A stretch of 50,989 bases of DNA. Origin: Bacillota bacterium. GTDB taxonomy: Bacteria > Bacillota > Clostridia > Peptostreptococcales > Anaerovoracaceae. Both the position numbers and the translations under genes were made by a program. Below the pieces are notes generated by a model. The model did no database searches. It saw only the letters and a list, made by a program, of their open reading frames with translations, and was not told the DNA's origin. Location: the NCBI GenBank assembly GCA_017440275.1, contig JAFSHN010000013.1:1-50989 (forward strand). Reading direction: 5' to 3'. This document shows positions 24,143 through 32,498 of this stretch, in pieces. The first letter of the stretch is position 1, and every line of letters starts with the position of its first letter.

Positions 24143-24756
24143 TGAAAAAAGTACAGCATTACAAAGGAAGAACATATCAGATAATAGGAACTGCAAAACA
24201 CTCTGAAACATTGGAAGAACTGGTAATTTACCAGGCTCTTTACAGCGATTATCAAATTTGGGCACGTCCGAAAGAAATGTTTCTGGGACAGGTCGAAGCA
24301 GACGGACAGATAGTAGAACGCTTCAGATTAATTGAAGATTATCAGCTTGAAGTGTCTTTCGATGAAGACGGACATAAATGGCTTGAAAAGGCAGAAGGAA
24401 ATGATCCTGTCCTCTATCTTCCGGAAGACCTTTACGGTATCAAGGCAAATGCTTTTGAAGGCTGCAGCATCAAAAAACTGTGGATTCCAAAGAGCGTGGA
24501 AGTAATTGAAAAAGATACTTTTGCGGGATTTGATACATACGATACACTTTACTGTGAAGCGGAAGCTGAACCTGATGGTTGGTATAGAGAAGAAAAGATT
24601 GTGCATGAATTTACTGAAGATTACGGCAAGTATTTTGACATAGTTGCAAAATCCTGGTTTGGAGACCACAAGTATACGAAGGCAGAGGATGACGGCAGAA
24701 TCACAACAATTTCATACAGTGTTCCATTTATCAAGTGGGGACAAAACGGAATTTAA
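24142..24756 (+). CDS. DUF1653 domain joined to a BspA-type leucine-rich repeat
   Basis: 204 residues. Residues 1-67 are a DUF1653 domain: Y-K-G-R-T-Y near the start, then [16 protein letters not shown] and [18 protein letters not shown]1653 proteins are usually a single 70-80 residue domain. Here it continues into a BspA-like repeat ([20 protein letters not shown] then [13 protein letters not shown], about 96-130). LRR_5 repeats of this kind are normally in surface proteins, yet no signal peptide is present. The fusion is unusual. Coupled to the phosphatidyltransferase by TAATG and followed by a strong terminator. Confidence 0.75.
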   Translation: MKKVQHYKGRTYQIIGTAKHSETLEELVIYQALYSDYQIWARPKEMFLGQVEADGQIVERFRLIEDYQLEVSFDEDGHKWLEKAEGNDPVLYLPEDLYGIKANAFEGCSIKKLWIPKSVEVIEKDTFAGFDTYDTLYCEAEAEPDGWYREEKIVHEFTEDYGKYFDIVAKSWFGDHKYTKAEDDGRITTISYSVPFIKWGQNGI

Positions 24757-24781
24757 GAGCTTGCGTGCAAGCTCTTTTTTG
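24755..24781 (+). terminator. Rho-independent terminator
   Basis: 9-bp stem AAGAGCTTG/CAAGCTCTT with CGTG loop, then T-run; the stop codon overlaps its base. Confidence 0.85.
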
Positions 24782-24853
24782 TTGCCAATCTTGGAAAATA
24801 CTGTTACTATTAATTCAAAGAAACTCGTCTACAGAGAACAGGAGGTATAGACT

Positions 24854-25780
24854 ATGTTACATGAAGTGAAATTCCGTTCCTACAATGAAGTACAGGATGT
24901 TTACGGCTGGATTTATGTTCCTGCCTGCAAACCAAAGGGTGTAATCCAGTTGGTTCATGGATTCGGTGAACATTCAAGAAGATATTTCCATATGATTGTA
25001 AAACTTATGGATGCAGGATTCATAGTAGCAGCAGATGACCATGTGGGTCACGGCAAGACTGCCCTCGAAAACGATACGTGGGGAGACTGGGGCACAAAAG
25101 GCTGCAAAACTATGATGGAAGATGAACATACATTAAAGGCACTGGTTCAGGAAAAATATCCTGATCTGCCATATTTTATCTACGGTCACAGCATGGGCTC
25201 AATAATTCTTCGTCAGTTTATGGCTAAATACGGAGAAGAACTTACAGGTGCAATCATCTGCGGTACAGTTGGTCCGGGAGCAGTACCTTGTGAAGAAGGT
25301 ATCAAGATGCTGAAACCTCTTGTTGAAGCAGGCAAAGGCAAGGAAGCAGACCCTGCACTCCTTGGAAGTATGCTGGGTGGACTTTTTGCAAGAATTGAAG
25401 AAGTTAAACTGGGCAACGAATGGATTTGCCATGACCCTTATGTTCAGATTGACCATGCACAGGATCCGTTTGACGCATTTACAAAACCTACTTCTAACGA
25501 AGCACTTCTGCAGTTCGTAGAAATGATTCAGGAAGTTAACACTGCAGAGTGGGCAGCAGCAGTTCCAAAGAATCTGCCTATTTACAACATTGCAGGTGAT
25601 GAAGACCCTTGCGGCTCTTACGGTGAAGGAGTTCTTCAGGTTTCCAAGTGGCTTGAAGAATCAGGTCATGATGTAGAAACCAAGTTGTACGAAGGCTATC
25701 GTCACGAAATTCATAACTACGCAGACCTTAAAGATGAAGTGGAAGCAGGAATCGTTGCTTTCCTGAATAAAGTTCTGTAA
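24854..25780 (+). CDS. Alpha/beta hydrolase, monoacylglycerol lipase/lysophospholipase type
   Basis: 308 residues with no signal peptide. QLVHGFGEHSRRY (about 33-45) is the oxyanion-hole region typical of this family. The nucleophile elbow is GHSMGS (serine near 113). The acid is probably in AGDEDPCGS (about 248-256) and the histidine in GYRHEIHN (about 281-288). It fits hydrolases of monoglycerides or lysophospholipids acting in the cytoplasm or at the membrane. Monocistronic, between two terminators. Confidence 0.88.
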   Translation: MLHEVKFRSYNEVQDVYGWIYVPACKPKGVIQLVHGFGEHSRRYFHMIVKLMDAGFIVAADDHVGHGKTALENDTWGDWGTKGCKTMMEDEHTLKALVQEKYPDLPYFIYGHSMGSIILRQFMAKYGEELTGAIICGTVGPGAVPCEEGIKMLKPLVEAGKGKEADPALLGSMLGGLFARIEEVKLGNEWICHDPYVQIDHAQDPFDAFTKPTSNEALLQFVEMIQEVNTAEWAAAVPKNLPIYNIAGDEDPCGSYGEGVLQVSKWLEESGHDVETKLYEGYRHEIHNYADLKDEVEAGIVAFLNKVL

Positions 25781-25793
25781 ACATACCAATATT

Positions 25794-25825
25794 AAGCCTG
25801 TGCAAAAATGCATGGGCTTTTTTTA
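25794..25825 (+). terminator. Rho-independent terminator
   Basis: AAGCCTGTGCA/TGCATGGGCTT stem (one G-U) with AAAA loop, then a long T-run. Confidence 0.8.
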
Positions 25826-25895
25826 TTTTTCCCTTGACCTTCCATCGGGTGTAAGCATTAATATATAAGTATATTAAGACAGAAGGAGCAGACTT

Positions 25896-26621
25896 ATGTT
25901 ACAAATTGCCAATTTAACAAAACACTACGGTCAAAGCCAGAAGGGTATAACAGATTTAACCCTTCAAGTAATGCCCGGAGATATATTTGCTTTTATCGGA
26001 CATAACGGTGCCGGCAAGACTACTGCCCTAAAGTGCGTGTCCGGTATCCACGGATTTGATGAAGGCGAAATTCTGGTAGACGGAATTTCCATGAATGATA
26101 ATCCTATGGAGTGCAAGAGAAGATTCGCTTATATTCCGGATAACCCCGATTTGTATGAGTATCTGACAGGGATTCAATATCTGAATTTCGTTGCGGATGT
26201 TTTTCAAATCTCTGCGAGAGAAAGGGAAGAAAGAATTGCAGCATTCGCAGCGGATTTTGAGATAACAGGGGCTTTAGGGGATTTGATTTCCTCATACTCT
26301 CATGGTATGAAGCAAAAATTGGCCATTATTTCGGCATTGATACATGAGCCTAAACTTTTAATTCTGGATGAGCCTTTTGTGGGTCTTGATCCAAAGGCTG
26401 CAGTTATTCTTAAAAACAAGATGAGAGATGTATGTGCATCCGGCGGTGCTGTATTCTTCTCAACTCATGTTCTTGACGTGGCAGAGAAACTGTGCAATAA
26501 GGTGGCTATTATCAAGGACGGCCGTATGGTAATTACGGGTGATATGAATCTGATTGTTAAAGAGGGACAGTCCCTTGAGGATATCTTTATGGAGGTGGCA
26601 TGCGATGCTGAGAGAGGTTAA
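25896..26621 (+). CDS. ABC transporter ATP-binding protein
   Basis: 241 residues, single ABC domain. Walker A is GHNGAGKTT (about 35-43), signature SYSHGMKQK (about 131-139), Walker B LLILDEPFVGLD (about 149-160), switch histidine in FSTHVLDV. The signature reads SHGMKQK, the variant common in ABC-2 exporters. It overlaps the permease gene start by 17 bases and forms a two-gene exporter. Substrate unknown. Confidence 0.92.
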   Translation: MLQIANLTKHYGQSQKGITDLTLQVMPGDIFAFIGHNGAGKTTALKCVSGIHGFDEGEILVDGISMNDNPMECKRRFAYIPDNPDLYEYLTGIQYLNFVADVFQISAREREERIAAFAADFEITGALGDLISSYSHGMKQKLAIISALIHEPKLLILDEPFVGLDPKAAVILKNKMRDVCASGGAVFFSTHVLDVAEKLCNKVAIIKDGRMVITGDMNLIVKEGQSLEDIFMEVACDAERG

Positions 26622-28191
26622 AATCCTTGCGAAACTGAGCCTTGCCAACATCTATGGACTGAATACTTTCAGATATTCCAAAGACAAGAAAGAGAAGAAC
26701 AGAAAACGACTGTTAATCTGCGCTTATGTATTTTTGCTGCTGACAGCGGTACTGTATGTAAGTGCACTGTCCATTGGTCTTTGTACGCTGGGATTATCGA
26801 AAATTTTACCTGCTTATTTGGTAGGAATCAGCTCGCTTATTATGGTGTTTTTCGGCTTTTTTAAGGCAGGACCGGTTCTGTTTGAAAAAAAGGGCCTGGA
26901 TATTCTCAAGTCACTTCCTGTGTCGGAAACCCACATCGTAATAAGCCGATTTATAAGGCTATATGTAGAAAATCTATTTCTGGGAATTATAGTTCTGATG
27001 CCCGGTGTCATAGTATATGGCTATATGGTAAAGCCGGGGGCAGAGTTTTATTTGGTCGGTTTTGCGGCAGCTCTTTTTATACCTATAATTCCTTTAGTGA
27101 TTGCCACATTTGCAGGAGGATTGATAACATATATTGCATCTAAAGTAAGACACAAGAGTATAATCAGTACAATTCTATCTTTAATTCTTGTTGTCTGCAT
27201 TTTTGCAGGAACAAGTATGATAAGCAGAGTGGAAGGCCAGTTAAACGATGAAATGCTTCAGGATATGGCTCTGATTATAGAAGACGTTTTCTCCAAAGTT
27301 TATCCTCCGGCACTTTGGATGGGAAATGCTATGATTGGAAAAGGAGCAGCAGATTGTCTTCTTTGCTTCTTTGTTTCAATCTTGATTATGACCTTGACTG
27401 TCTGGGTTGTATCTCGTAAATTCGATGAAATTGTTGATGGACTTTCGAGAAGTTACAGCAGAGGCGACTACGAAATACAATCACTTGAAAGCAGTTCCGT
27501 GCTTGGTACACTGTATAAAAAAGAGCTTAAGCGATACCTTGCATCCAGCATTTATGTGACTAATACCATCATCGGCCCTGTGCTTGGCGTTGTAATGTCT
27601 GCTGCAATTTTAATAGGCGGTGTTGATACATTTATCTCAGACGTACCATTGCCTTTTGATATTGAAGGAGTGATTCCCTTTGTGCTGGCTGCCACATTTT
27701 GCATGATGCCTACCACTTGTACTTCTATTTCAATGGAAGGGAAAGAATGGTGGATTGTCAAAAGTCTGCCCATATCTTCAAAAACTGTTTTAGACAGTAA
27801 AATTCTGTTTAATCTGAGCCTGTCTTTGCCTATGCTGATGGTGGCGCAGTGTCTGATGATTATAGCATTCAAACCGGCTGGTGCAAGTCTTGTATGGATG
27901 ATTTTAATTCCTGTTTTGATGCTAGTGTTCAGCTGTGTTTGGGGAATTGCAGTCAATCTGAAGATACCCGTATTTAACTGGGAAAACGAAGTGACCGTAG
28001 TTAAACAAAGTGCTTCAGCTGCCATCGGAGGACTGGGAGGAGCAGCTATTGCAATTGTGCTTGCTTTAATATCTGCCTTTGTTCCTGATGAACTGGATAC
28101 GGCGGTAAAAGCCGGTATATGTATAGTTGTAGCTATTTTAACGACGATGTTGTATATCAGAAATAACAAGGTAGATTTAAAAACTTTATAA
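26605..28191 (+). CDS. ABC exporter permease, large ABC-2-like
   Basis: 528 residues from ATG 26605, chosen for GGAGGTGG seven bases upstream; an earlier in-frame ATG at 26554 has no ribosome site. It has about 12 hydrophobic segments in two halves, as in clostridial exporters where both membrane domains are fused in one chain. A cytosolic loop (FDEIVDGLSRSYSRGDYEI, about 273-291) separates them. It pairs with the ATPase in front. Substrate is not evident; relatives are often annotated as multidrug or peptide exporters without proof. Confidence 0.85.
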   Translation: MLREVKILAKLSLANIYGLNTFRYSKDKKEKNRKRLLICAYVFLLLTAVLYVSALSIGLCTLGLSKILPAYLVGISSLIMVFFGFFKAGPVLFEKKGLDILKSLPVSETHIVISRFIRLYVENLFLGIIVLMPGVIVYGYMVKPGAEFYLVGFAAALFIPIIPLVIATFAGGLITYIASKVRHKSIISTILSLILVVCIFAGTSMISRVEGQLNDEMLQDMALIIEDVFSKVYPPALWMGNAMIGKGAADCLLCFFVSILIMTLTVWVVSRKFDEIVDGLSRSYSRGDYEIQSLESSSVLGTLYKKELKRYLASSIYVTNTIIGPVLGVVMSAAILIGGVDTFISDVPLPFDIEGVIPFVLAATFCMMPTTCTSISMEGKEWWIVKSLPISSKTVLDSKILFNLSLSLPMLMVAQCLMIIAFKPAGASLVWMILIPVLMLVFSCVWGIAVNLKIPVFNWENEVTVVKQSASAAIGGLGGAAIAIVLALISAFVPDELDTAVKAGICIVVAILTTMLYIRNNKVDLKTL

Positions 28192-28197
28192 TTGAAG

Positions 28198-28222
28198 GCG
28201 ACCTGCACCGGTCGCTTTTTTA
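28198..28222 (+). terminator. Rho-independent terminator
   Basis: 6-bp stem GCGACC/GGTCGC with TGCACC loop, then TTTTTTA. Confidence 0.8.
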
Positions 28223-28346
28223 TTTTTTGACAAAGTAACTGATAATCCTTAAGTCTTTCTTAAGACGTGGTTACAAAAGGGCAAAAACACTTTTTTAGGA
28301 ATAGTTTTGTGGTAGTATGATGCTAACAAAAAACAGGAGGGGCGTT

Positions 28347-28565
28347 ATGAAGCAAATCGAAATACGAATATTCAAAGATGGGCATATTGAAAGTGAAACG
28401 AAAGGCATAAAAGGGAGAGAATGCCTGAAATATGTCAGCGAAGTGGAAAAACTTACGGAAGCAGAAGTGATAGATTCAGCTTTTACAAAAGACTTTGTGG
28501 CAGGTGTTAAACTTCGTGAACTGGAAAGCGAGTATCAGCGTGAGGAGGTAAAAATAAATGGATAA
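28347..28565 (+). CDS. DUF2997 family protein
   Basis: 72 residues from ATG 28347, with AGGAGGGG seven bases upstream (an in-frame ATG at 28317 lacks one). It matches DUF2997: opening IEIRIFKDGHIESETKGIKG, then ECLKYVSEVEKL and a D-S-x-F-T turn (about 50-55). In cyanobacteria DUF2997 genes commonly sit beside a ferredoxin and DUF1257 (Ycf35); function is unknown. Here it begins an operon with a membrane protein, a radical-SAM-type protein and a Ycf46-like AAA ATPase, overlapping the next gene by eight bases. Confidence 0.8.
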   Translation: MKQIEIRIFKDGHIESETKGIKGRECLKYVSEVEKLTEAEVIDSAFTKDFVAGVKLRELESEYQREEVKING

Positions 28566-29115
28566 GGCATTGGGACAAAACTGGAAACTGGCAAATTCTG
28601 CATGGCTGATTCTTTCACTGTTCGGGATGGCATGGATTGGGTTTATCATAATAGGATGTAAGGCTCGCGAGAAAAAGTGGATTATAACGGGAATCGTCTA
28701 TGCAGTGGTAATCAATTTTTTATTTTATGGAATATACACGGTGAACTATATTGTGGCAGATACTTGTCTGCTTCTGTGGGCATTAGCGATAATAGTCTCA
28801 ATCGTTCATTCAGTATTGGCGAACAGAAAGTATCTGATTTGCCGTGAAATTCTCGTGACAAGCGGGTCCCTTAAGCGCAGCAAAGCAGAAGAGAGAGCCG
28901 CAATAAGAAAAAGATATGAAGAACGCGGAGTTATCAAGCCGCAGAGAGAAGACGGTAAAGTCGATATAAACAGAGGTTTTGATTCAGTGGAAGAGTTTTA
29001 TGAAGCGGCTGAAATCAAGCCTCATATCGCGGCAAAACTTGATGAAAAACTGGTATGCGAAGAAAAGAAAGAAGAGGGACAGGATGGCCGCAAGGGTAGA
29101 ATTCTCGACATATAG
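28558..29115 (+). CDS. Small membrane protein with long cytosolic tail
   Basis: 185 residues. Three hydrophobic segments lie at about 15-34, 42-62 and 66-85. They are followed by a charged, helical tail of about 95 residues (for example SKAEERAAIRKRYEERG, then SVEEFYEAAEIKPHIAAKL). No known family. The tail is likely cytosolic and might recruit the neighbouring AAA ATPase or radical-SAM protein. Overlaps at both ends (8 bases with DUF2997, 32 bases with the next gene) show tight coupling. Confidence 0.7.
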   Translation: MDKALGQNWKLANSAWLILSLFGMAWIGFIIIGCKAREKKWIITGIVYAVVINFLFYGIYTVNYIVADTCLLLWALAIIVSIVHSVLANRKYLICREILVTSGSLKRSKAEERAAIRKRYEERGVIKPQREDGKVDINRGFDSVEEFYEAAEIKPHIAAKLDEKLVCEEKKEEGQDGRKGRILDI

Positions 29116-29695
29116 TAATCCTATAAAACTTAACGTCAATCGCATCATTGAGAAGACCGCAGCCGAAGGTCCCGGTATGCGCCTTTGTATTTGGCTGCAG
29201 GGCTGCAGTCGCCACTGTCCCGGGTGCTTCGCTCGCGATACATGGAGTTTTGAAGAACGAGAAATGCATACTCCACAAGAAGTAATCAATATGGCGGGAG
29301 AAGATGTGGAAGGTATAACAATCCTGGGTGGAGAACCTTTAGAGCAAATGGAAGGACTTCTGGAACTGGTTCGCTTAGCAAAAGATAAAGCCTTGTCAGT
29401 CATTCTTTTTACGGGATATAAGTATGAAGAGGTAAAACAGACAAAGCCGGATCTTCTCAAGTATATAGACGTACTCATTGACGGCGAATATGTGCAAGAA
29501 AAAAGAAGCTTTGAACGGCCACTTGTAGGTTCAGCTAATCAGAATTTTATATTTCTTACTGACCGTTATAATATGGATTCCTTCCCTCAAAACAGCATAG
29601 AGGTGCGCATAGGAAAAGATGGTAAGACGGTATTTAACGGAATGGGTGATTTTGAAGTTTTAAGAGAGAAAATGGGGAAAAACAATGAAATATAA
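29084..29695 (+). CDS. 4Fe-4S single-cluster protein, radical-SAM activase-like (no glycyl-radical partner)
   Basis: 203 residues from ATG 29084 (GAGGGAC before it). The cluster motif is C-S-R-H-C-P-G-C (C-x3-C-x2-C) at about residues 42-49, preceded by EGPGMRLCIWLQG. It is followed by the SAM-binding glycine motif ILGGEPLEQ (about 77-85) and DVLIDGEYVQE. This closely follows NrdG and PflA-type activating enzymes. But no anaerobic ribonucleotide reductase or other glycyl-radical enzyme is in the operon. It overlaps the membrane protein by 32 bases and the AAA gene by 11. Confidence 0.85.
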   Translation: MAARVEFSTYSNPIKLNVNRIIEKTAAEGPGMRLCIWLQGCSRHCPGCFARDTWSFEEREMHTPQEVINMAGEDVEGITILGGEPLEQMEGLLELVRLAKDKALSVILFTGYKYEEVKQTKPDLLKYIDVLIDGEYVQEKRSFERPLVGSANQNFIFLTDRYNMDSFPQNSIEVRIGKDGKTVFNGMGDFEVLREKMGKNNEI

Positions 29696-31301
29696 CAGAG
29701 AGTGGCAGATAAATCTTGCAAATTTATTTAAAGCAAGATTTCCGTATATTTTTATTCCGACCTGGGAAGAGACGAGAGCTGTAGACTTTGTTGAGAGCGT
29801 TGCCTTCGATACAGAGTTAATAAAATATCCCAGAAAGGTGATTCTTTGGAGCCAGACCAAGGGTCTTTATGAAAAGGGAGGAAAGGGTTTTCTCGGAACG
29901 AGAGAGCCGATAAAGGCTTTTGACCATATAGAAAAAACGGAAGAAGATGCAATCTATATCTTTAAAGACCTACATGTTTTTTTCGAATGTCAGCCCAAAA
30001 GTGCCGCAAATGAACTGATTAGACGAATGAGAGATATTGTGCAGGCACTCAGAGAAAGCGAAAGCCGCAGAAATATAGTACTTTTATCACCGGAACTCTG
30101 CATCCCTTCAGATTTGCAAAAAGAGATAACGGTGTTCGATTTTCCTCTTCCGGACAGCAGTGAGATTACAGAGCTTCTTGAGAGGATCATAAAAGAAAAT
30201 AATCTTAAGGAAGACGGTCTTGCACCTCAGGATAAGGAAAAACTGGTGAAGGCAGCACTTGGACTGACCTTGCAGGAAGCAGAAAACGCTTTTGCGAGGG
30301 CAATCGTACAAAACAAAGGAATCAGTAATGAATCCATTCCAATTATTTTCGACGAGAAAAACCAACTGATAAAAAAGAGCGGAATTCTGGAGTTTGTCAA
30401 AGAAGATTTAAATATGTCAGACATAGGAGGCCTTGAAAATCTAAAAAACTGGTTGTGTAAACGAAACAATTCATGGTTGGATTCGGCCAGAAAATATAAT
30501 ATTCCTGCGCCGAAAGGAGTTTTGATTACAGGCGTGCCGGGATGCGGTAAAAGTTTGACAGCTAAGGCAATGAGTCAGATATGGCAGCTTCCGCTATTGA
30601 AACTGGATATGGGTAAAATTTTCAGCGGACTGGTGGGAAGTTCCGAAGAAAATATGCGAAGAGCAATCAAAACGGCAGAGGCAGTTGCCCCATCTATTTT
30701 GTGGATTGACGAAATAGAAAAAGGTATAAGCACCGGCGCCTTTAACGGGGACAGTGGAACCAGTACGAGAATATTGGGAACTTTTCTGACATGGATGCAG
30801 GAAAAAAAGGCACCGGTTTTCGTAGTAGCAACTTCCAACAATATCAGTGCTTTACCTCCTGAACTGCTGAGAAAAGGAAGATTTGATGAAATCTTTTTCG
30901 TTGATCTGCCCACATATTCAGAACGCGAGAAAATTTTTGAAGTGCACTTAAGAAGGCTGGTTGCCACATCTGAAGTTGCAGGAGAAGTAAAGGTTGAATC
31001 TGAACTGATTTCCCGTCTTGCTGAGATGACGGAAGGCTTTGTTGGTGCCGAAATAGAGCAGGTGATTATAACGGCTCTCTACGAGGCATTTTTTGGGCAG
31101 CGTGATTTGTTGGAAGAAGATTTAATCAAGGCTGTTAAAGATACGGTGCCTTTATCTGTGACACAAAAGGAACAGATAAGAGCATTGAGAGTCTGGGCAT
31201 CCGAAAGAGCGGTATCAGCAGCGTTGAAGAGTGATCTGGAAGGTTATACGGCGTCAACTGAAGGAAAATGGTGTCGAGGAGGGAGATTATTAGATTTTTA
31301 G
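29685..31301 (+). CDS. Ycf46-like AAA ATPase
   Basis: 538 residues. The N-terminal region of about 250 residues (FKARFPYIFIPTWEETRAVD) is the Ycf46-type domain that opens these proteins. One classical AAA module follows: Walker A GVPGCGKS (about 278-285), Walker B ILWIDEIEKG (about 336-345), sensor 1 VATSNN and arginine finger region RKGRFDEIFF. A C-terminal lid helix contains EGFVGAEIEQVI. There is no protease domain. Ycf46 proteins occur in cyanobacteria, plastids and many anaerobes, with unclear roles in inorganic-carbon use or stress. It shares an operon with DUF2997 and a radical-SAM protein. Confidence 0.88.
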   Translation: MKYNREWQINLANLFKARFPYIFIPTWEETRAVDFVESVAFDTELIKYPRKVILWSQTKGLYEKGGKGFLGTREPIKAFDHIEKTEEDAIYIFKDLHVFFECQPKSAANELIRRMRDIVQALRESESRRNIVLLSPELCIPSDLQKEITVFDFPLPDSSEITELLERIIKENNLKEDGLAPQDKEKLVKAALGLTLQEAENAFARAIVQNKGISNESIPIIFDEKNQLIKKSGILEFVKEDLNMSDIGGLENLKNWLCKRNNSWLDSARKYNIPAPKGVLITGVPGCGKSLTAKAMSQIWQLPLLKLDMGKIFSGLVGSSEENMRRAIKTAEAVAPSILWIDEIEKGISTGAFNGDSGTSTRILGTFLTWMQEKKAPVFVVATSNNISALPPELLRKGRFDEIFFVDLPTYSEREKIFEVHLRRLVATSEVAGEVKVESELISRLAEMTEGFVGAEIEQVIITALYEAFFGQRDLLEEDLIKAVKDTVPLSVTQKEQIRALRVWASERAVSAALKSDLEGYTASTEGKWCRGGRLLDF

Positions 31302-31311
31302 GAGGGATAGA

Positions 31312-31533
31312 ATGTCATTAACAATGGTATTGGTGCCTGCTGCGGCAGCATTGACTGTAGCTGGCGCAGAAACGGTTTCGCAGCTTCAGGAAAGAAAAAT
31401 CAGTAAAGAAACTGAAGATTTGCAGGAATACACATACAGCAGAATTATGAATAATCTTACTGAAAACATGGCAGTAGAAAGTGAGGAGGTTTTAGAAGAC
31501 GAATCAATTCTTTTGACAATTACTTTGGAATAA
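31312..31533 (+). CDS. Small protein, last gene of the AAA operon
   Basis: 73 residues with GGAGGG before the ATG. A short hydrophobic N-terminus (LTMVLVPAAAALTVAG) is followed by an acidic, helical body (ERKISKETEDLQEYTYSRIM) and ends in strand-like ESILLTITLE. It may be a membrane-inserted or AAA-substrate peptide. I do not recognise the family. It follows the ATPase by 10 bases. In related loci the position is often taken by DUF1257, which this is not obviously. Confidence 0.6.
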   Translation: MSLTMVLVPAAAALTVAGAETVSQLQERKISKETEDLQEYTYSRIMNNLTENMAVESEEVLEDESILLTITLE

Positions 31534-31536
31534 ACA

Positions 31537-31565
31537 TTGTTTGCTTAAGCCTTTCACGGTATAAT
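31537..31565 (+). promoter_or_regulatory. Promoter of the glycosylase operon
   Basis: TTGTTT (31537-31542), 17-base spacer, TATAAT (31560-31565), just after the AAA operon. Confidence 0.65.
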
Positions 31566-31587
31566 ATCAATAAGAAAAGAGGTTTTT

Positions 31588-32100
31588 ATGAAAGAATATA
31601 TGTCACTGGTGCATACTTTTGAACCAATTTATGACAAAGACTCTGAAATATTGATATTGGGAAGCTTTCCTTCTGTTAAATCCAGAAAAAACAACTTTTA
31701 CTACGGCCATCCGCAAAACAGATTCTGGAAGGTGATGGCTTCAGTTTTGGAGTGCAAATTACCTGAAACTACAGATGAAAAACGCAAAATGCTAATAGAT
31801 AATCATATAGCTATATGGGATGTGATTGCAAGCTGCAGAATTCAGGGTTCCAGTGATGTATCAATCAAGGATGTTAAGGTCAATGATTTTGATATGATTC
31901 TGAAAACCTCTAAAGTAAAGCGAATATTTGTCAACGGGGCCAAGGCTTACGAACTTTATCACAAATATGGGGAACCGAAGACGGGAATAAAAGCTGTCAA
32001 ATTACCATCCACCAGTCCTGCCAATGCGGCTTTCAGCGTTGAGCGGCTGACAAAAGAGTGGAAAGAAGCGATAAAGGGAGGAAGTAAAAATGAAGTTTAA
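31588..32100 (+). CDS. DNA-deoxyinosine (hypoxanthine) glycosylase, UDG superfamily
   Basis: 170 residues. Motif 1 is GSFPSVKSR (about 31-39), followed by YYGHPQNRFW (about 43-52), a segment typical of the family 6 hypoxanthine-DNA glycosylases. Motif 2 is LPSTSPANA (about 143-151). These enzymes remove deaminated adenine (hypoxanthine) from DNA to start base-excision repair. The ribosome site is weak (AAGAGG). It overlaps the VOC gene by 11 bases. Confidence 0.88.
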   Translation: MKEYMSLVHTFEPIYDKDSEILILGSFPSVKSRKNNFYYGHPQNRFWKVMASVLECKLPETTDEKRKMLIDNHIAIWDVIASCRIQGSSDVSIKDVKVNDFDMILKTSKVKRIFVNGAKAYELYHKYGEPKTGIKAVKLPSTSPANAAFSVERLTKEWKEAIKGGSKNEV

Positions 32101-32458
32101 GATGGTTCACGAAAACTATAATGTAGTAGATTTAGAAAAGTCACTGGAATTTTATGAAAAGGCTTTGGGCCTTAAGGAAATCAGAAGAAAGACTGATGAA
32201 GAGGGCTCATATATAATAGTATATATCGGCAACGAACAGGCGGATTTTGAACTTGAACTCACTTGGCTCAAGGAAAAAGAAGGACCATATAATCTGGGAG
32301 ATGAAGAATTCCATCTGGCATTTGAAGCCGACGACTTTGAAGCTGCACACAAGCTGCACGAAGAAATGGGTTGTATCTGTTTCGAAAATCACGATATGGG
32401 AATCTATTTTATAAACGATCCGGATGGTTACTGGCTTGAAATTTTACCTGCAAAATAA
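32090..32458 (+). CDS. VOC family protein, glyoxalase I-like
   Basis: 122 residues, two beta-alpha-beta-beta-beta modules. Metal-ligand positions are visible: histidine in KMVHENYNV (near residue 7), glutamate in the first module's last strand (FELELTWL), histidine in EEFHLAFEAD (near 74) and glutamate in the final YWLEILP. This matches lactoylglutathione lyase-like proteins that detoxify methylglyoxal or related aldehydes. The thiol cofactor in this organism is unknown. Coupled to the DNA glycosylase by overlap, so both may address damage. Confidence 0.85.
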   Translation: MKFKMVHENYNVVDLEKSLEFYEKALGLKEIRRKTDEEGSYIIVYIGNEQADFELELTWLKEKEGPYNLGDEEFHLAFEADDFEAAHKLHEEMGCICFENHDMGIYFINDPDGYWLEILPAK

Positions 32459-32498
32459 GAAGGACGAATATAGAATCTTTAGAGGAAGATGCAGAATA

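Noticed and set aside
29084-29695. NrdG, the activase of anaerobic ribonucleotide reductase.
   Set aside because: The motifs fit the wider activase family, but NrdD is not adjacent and the operon is of DUF2997 and Ycf46-like type.
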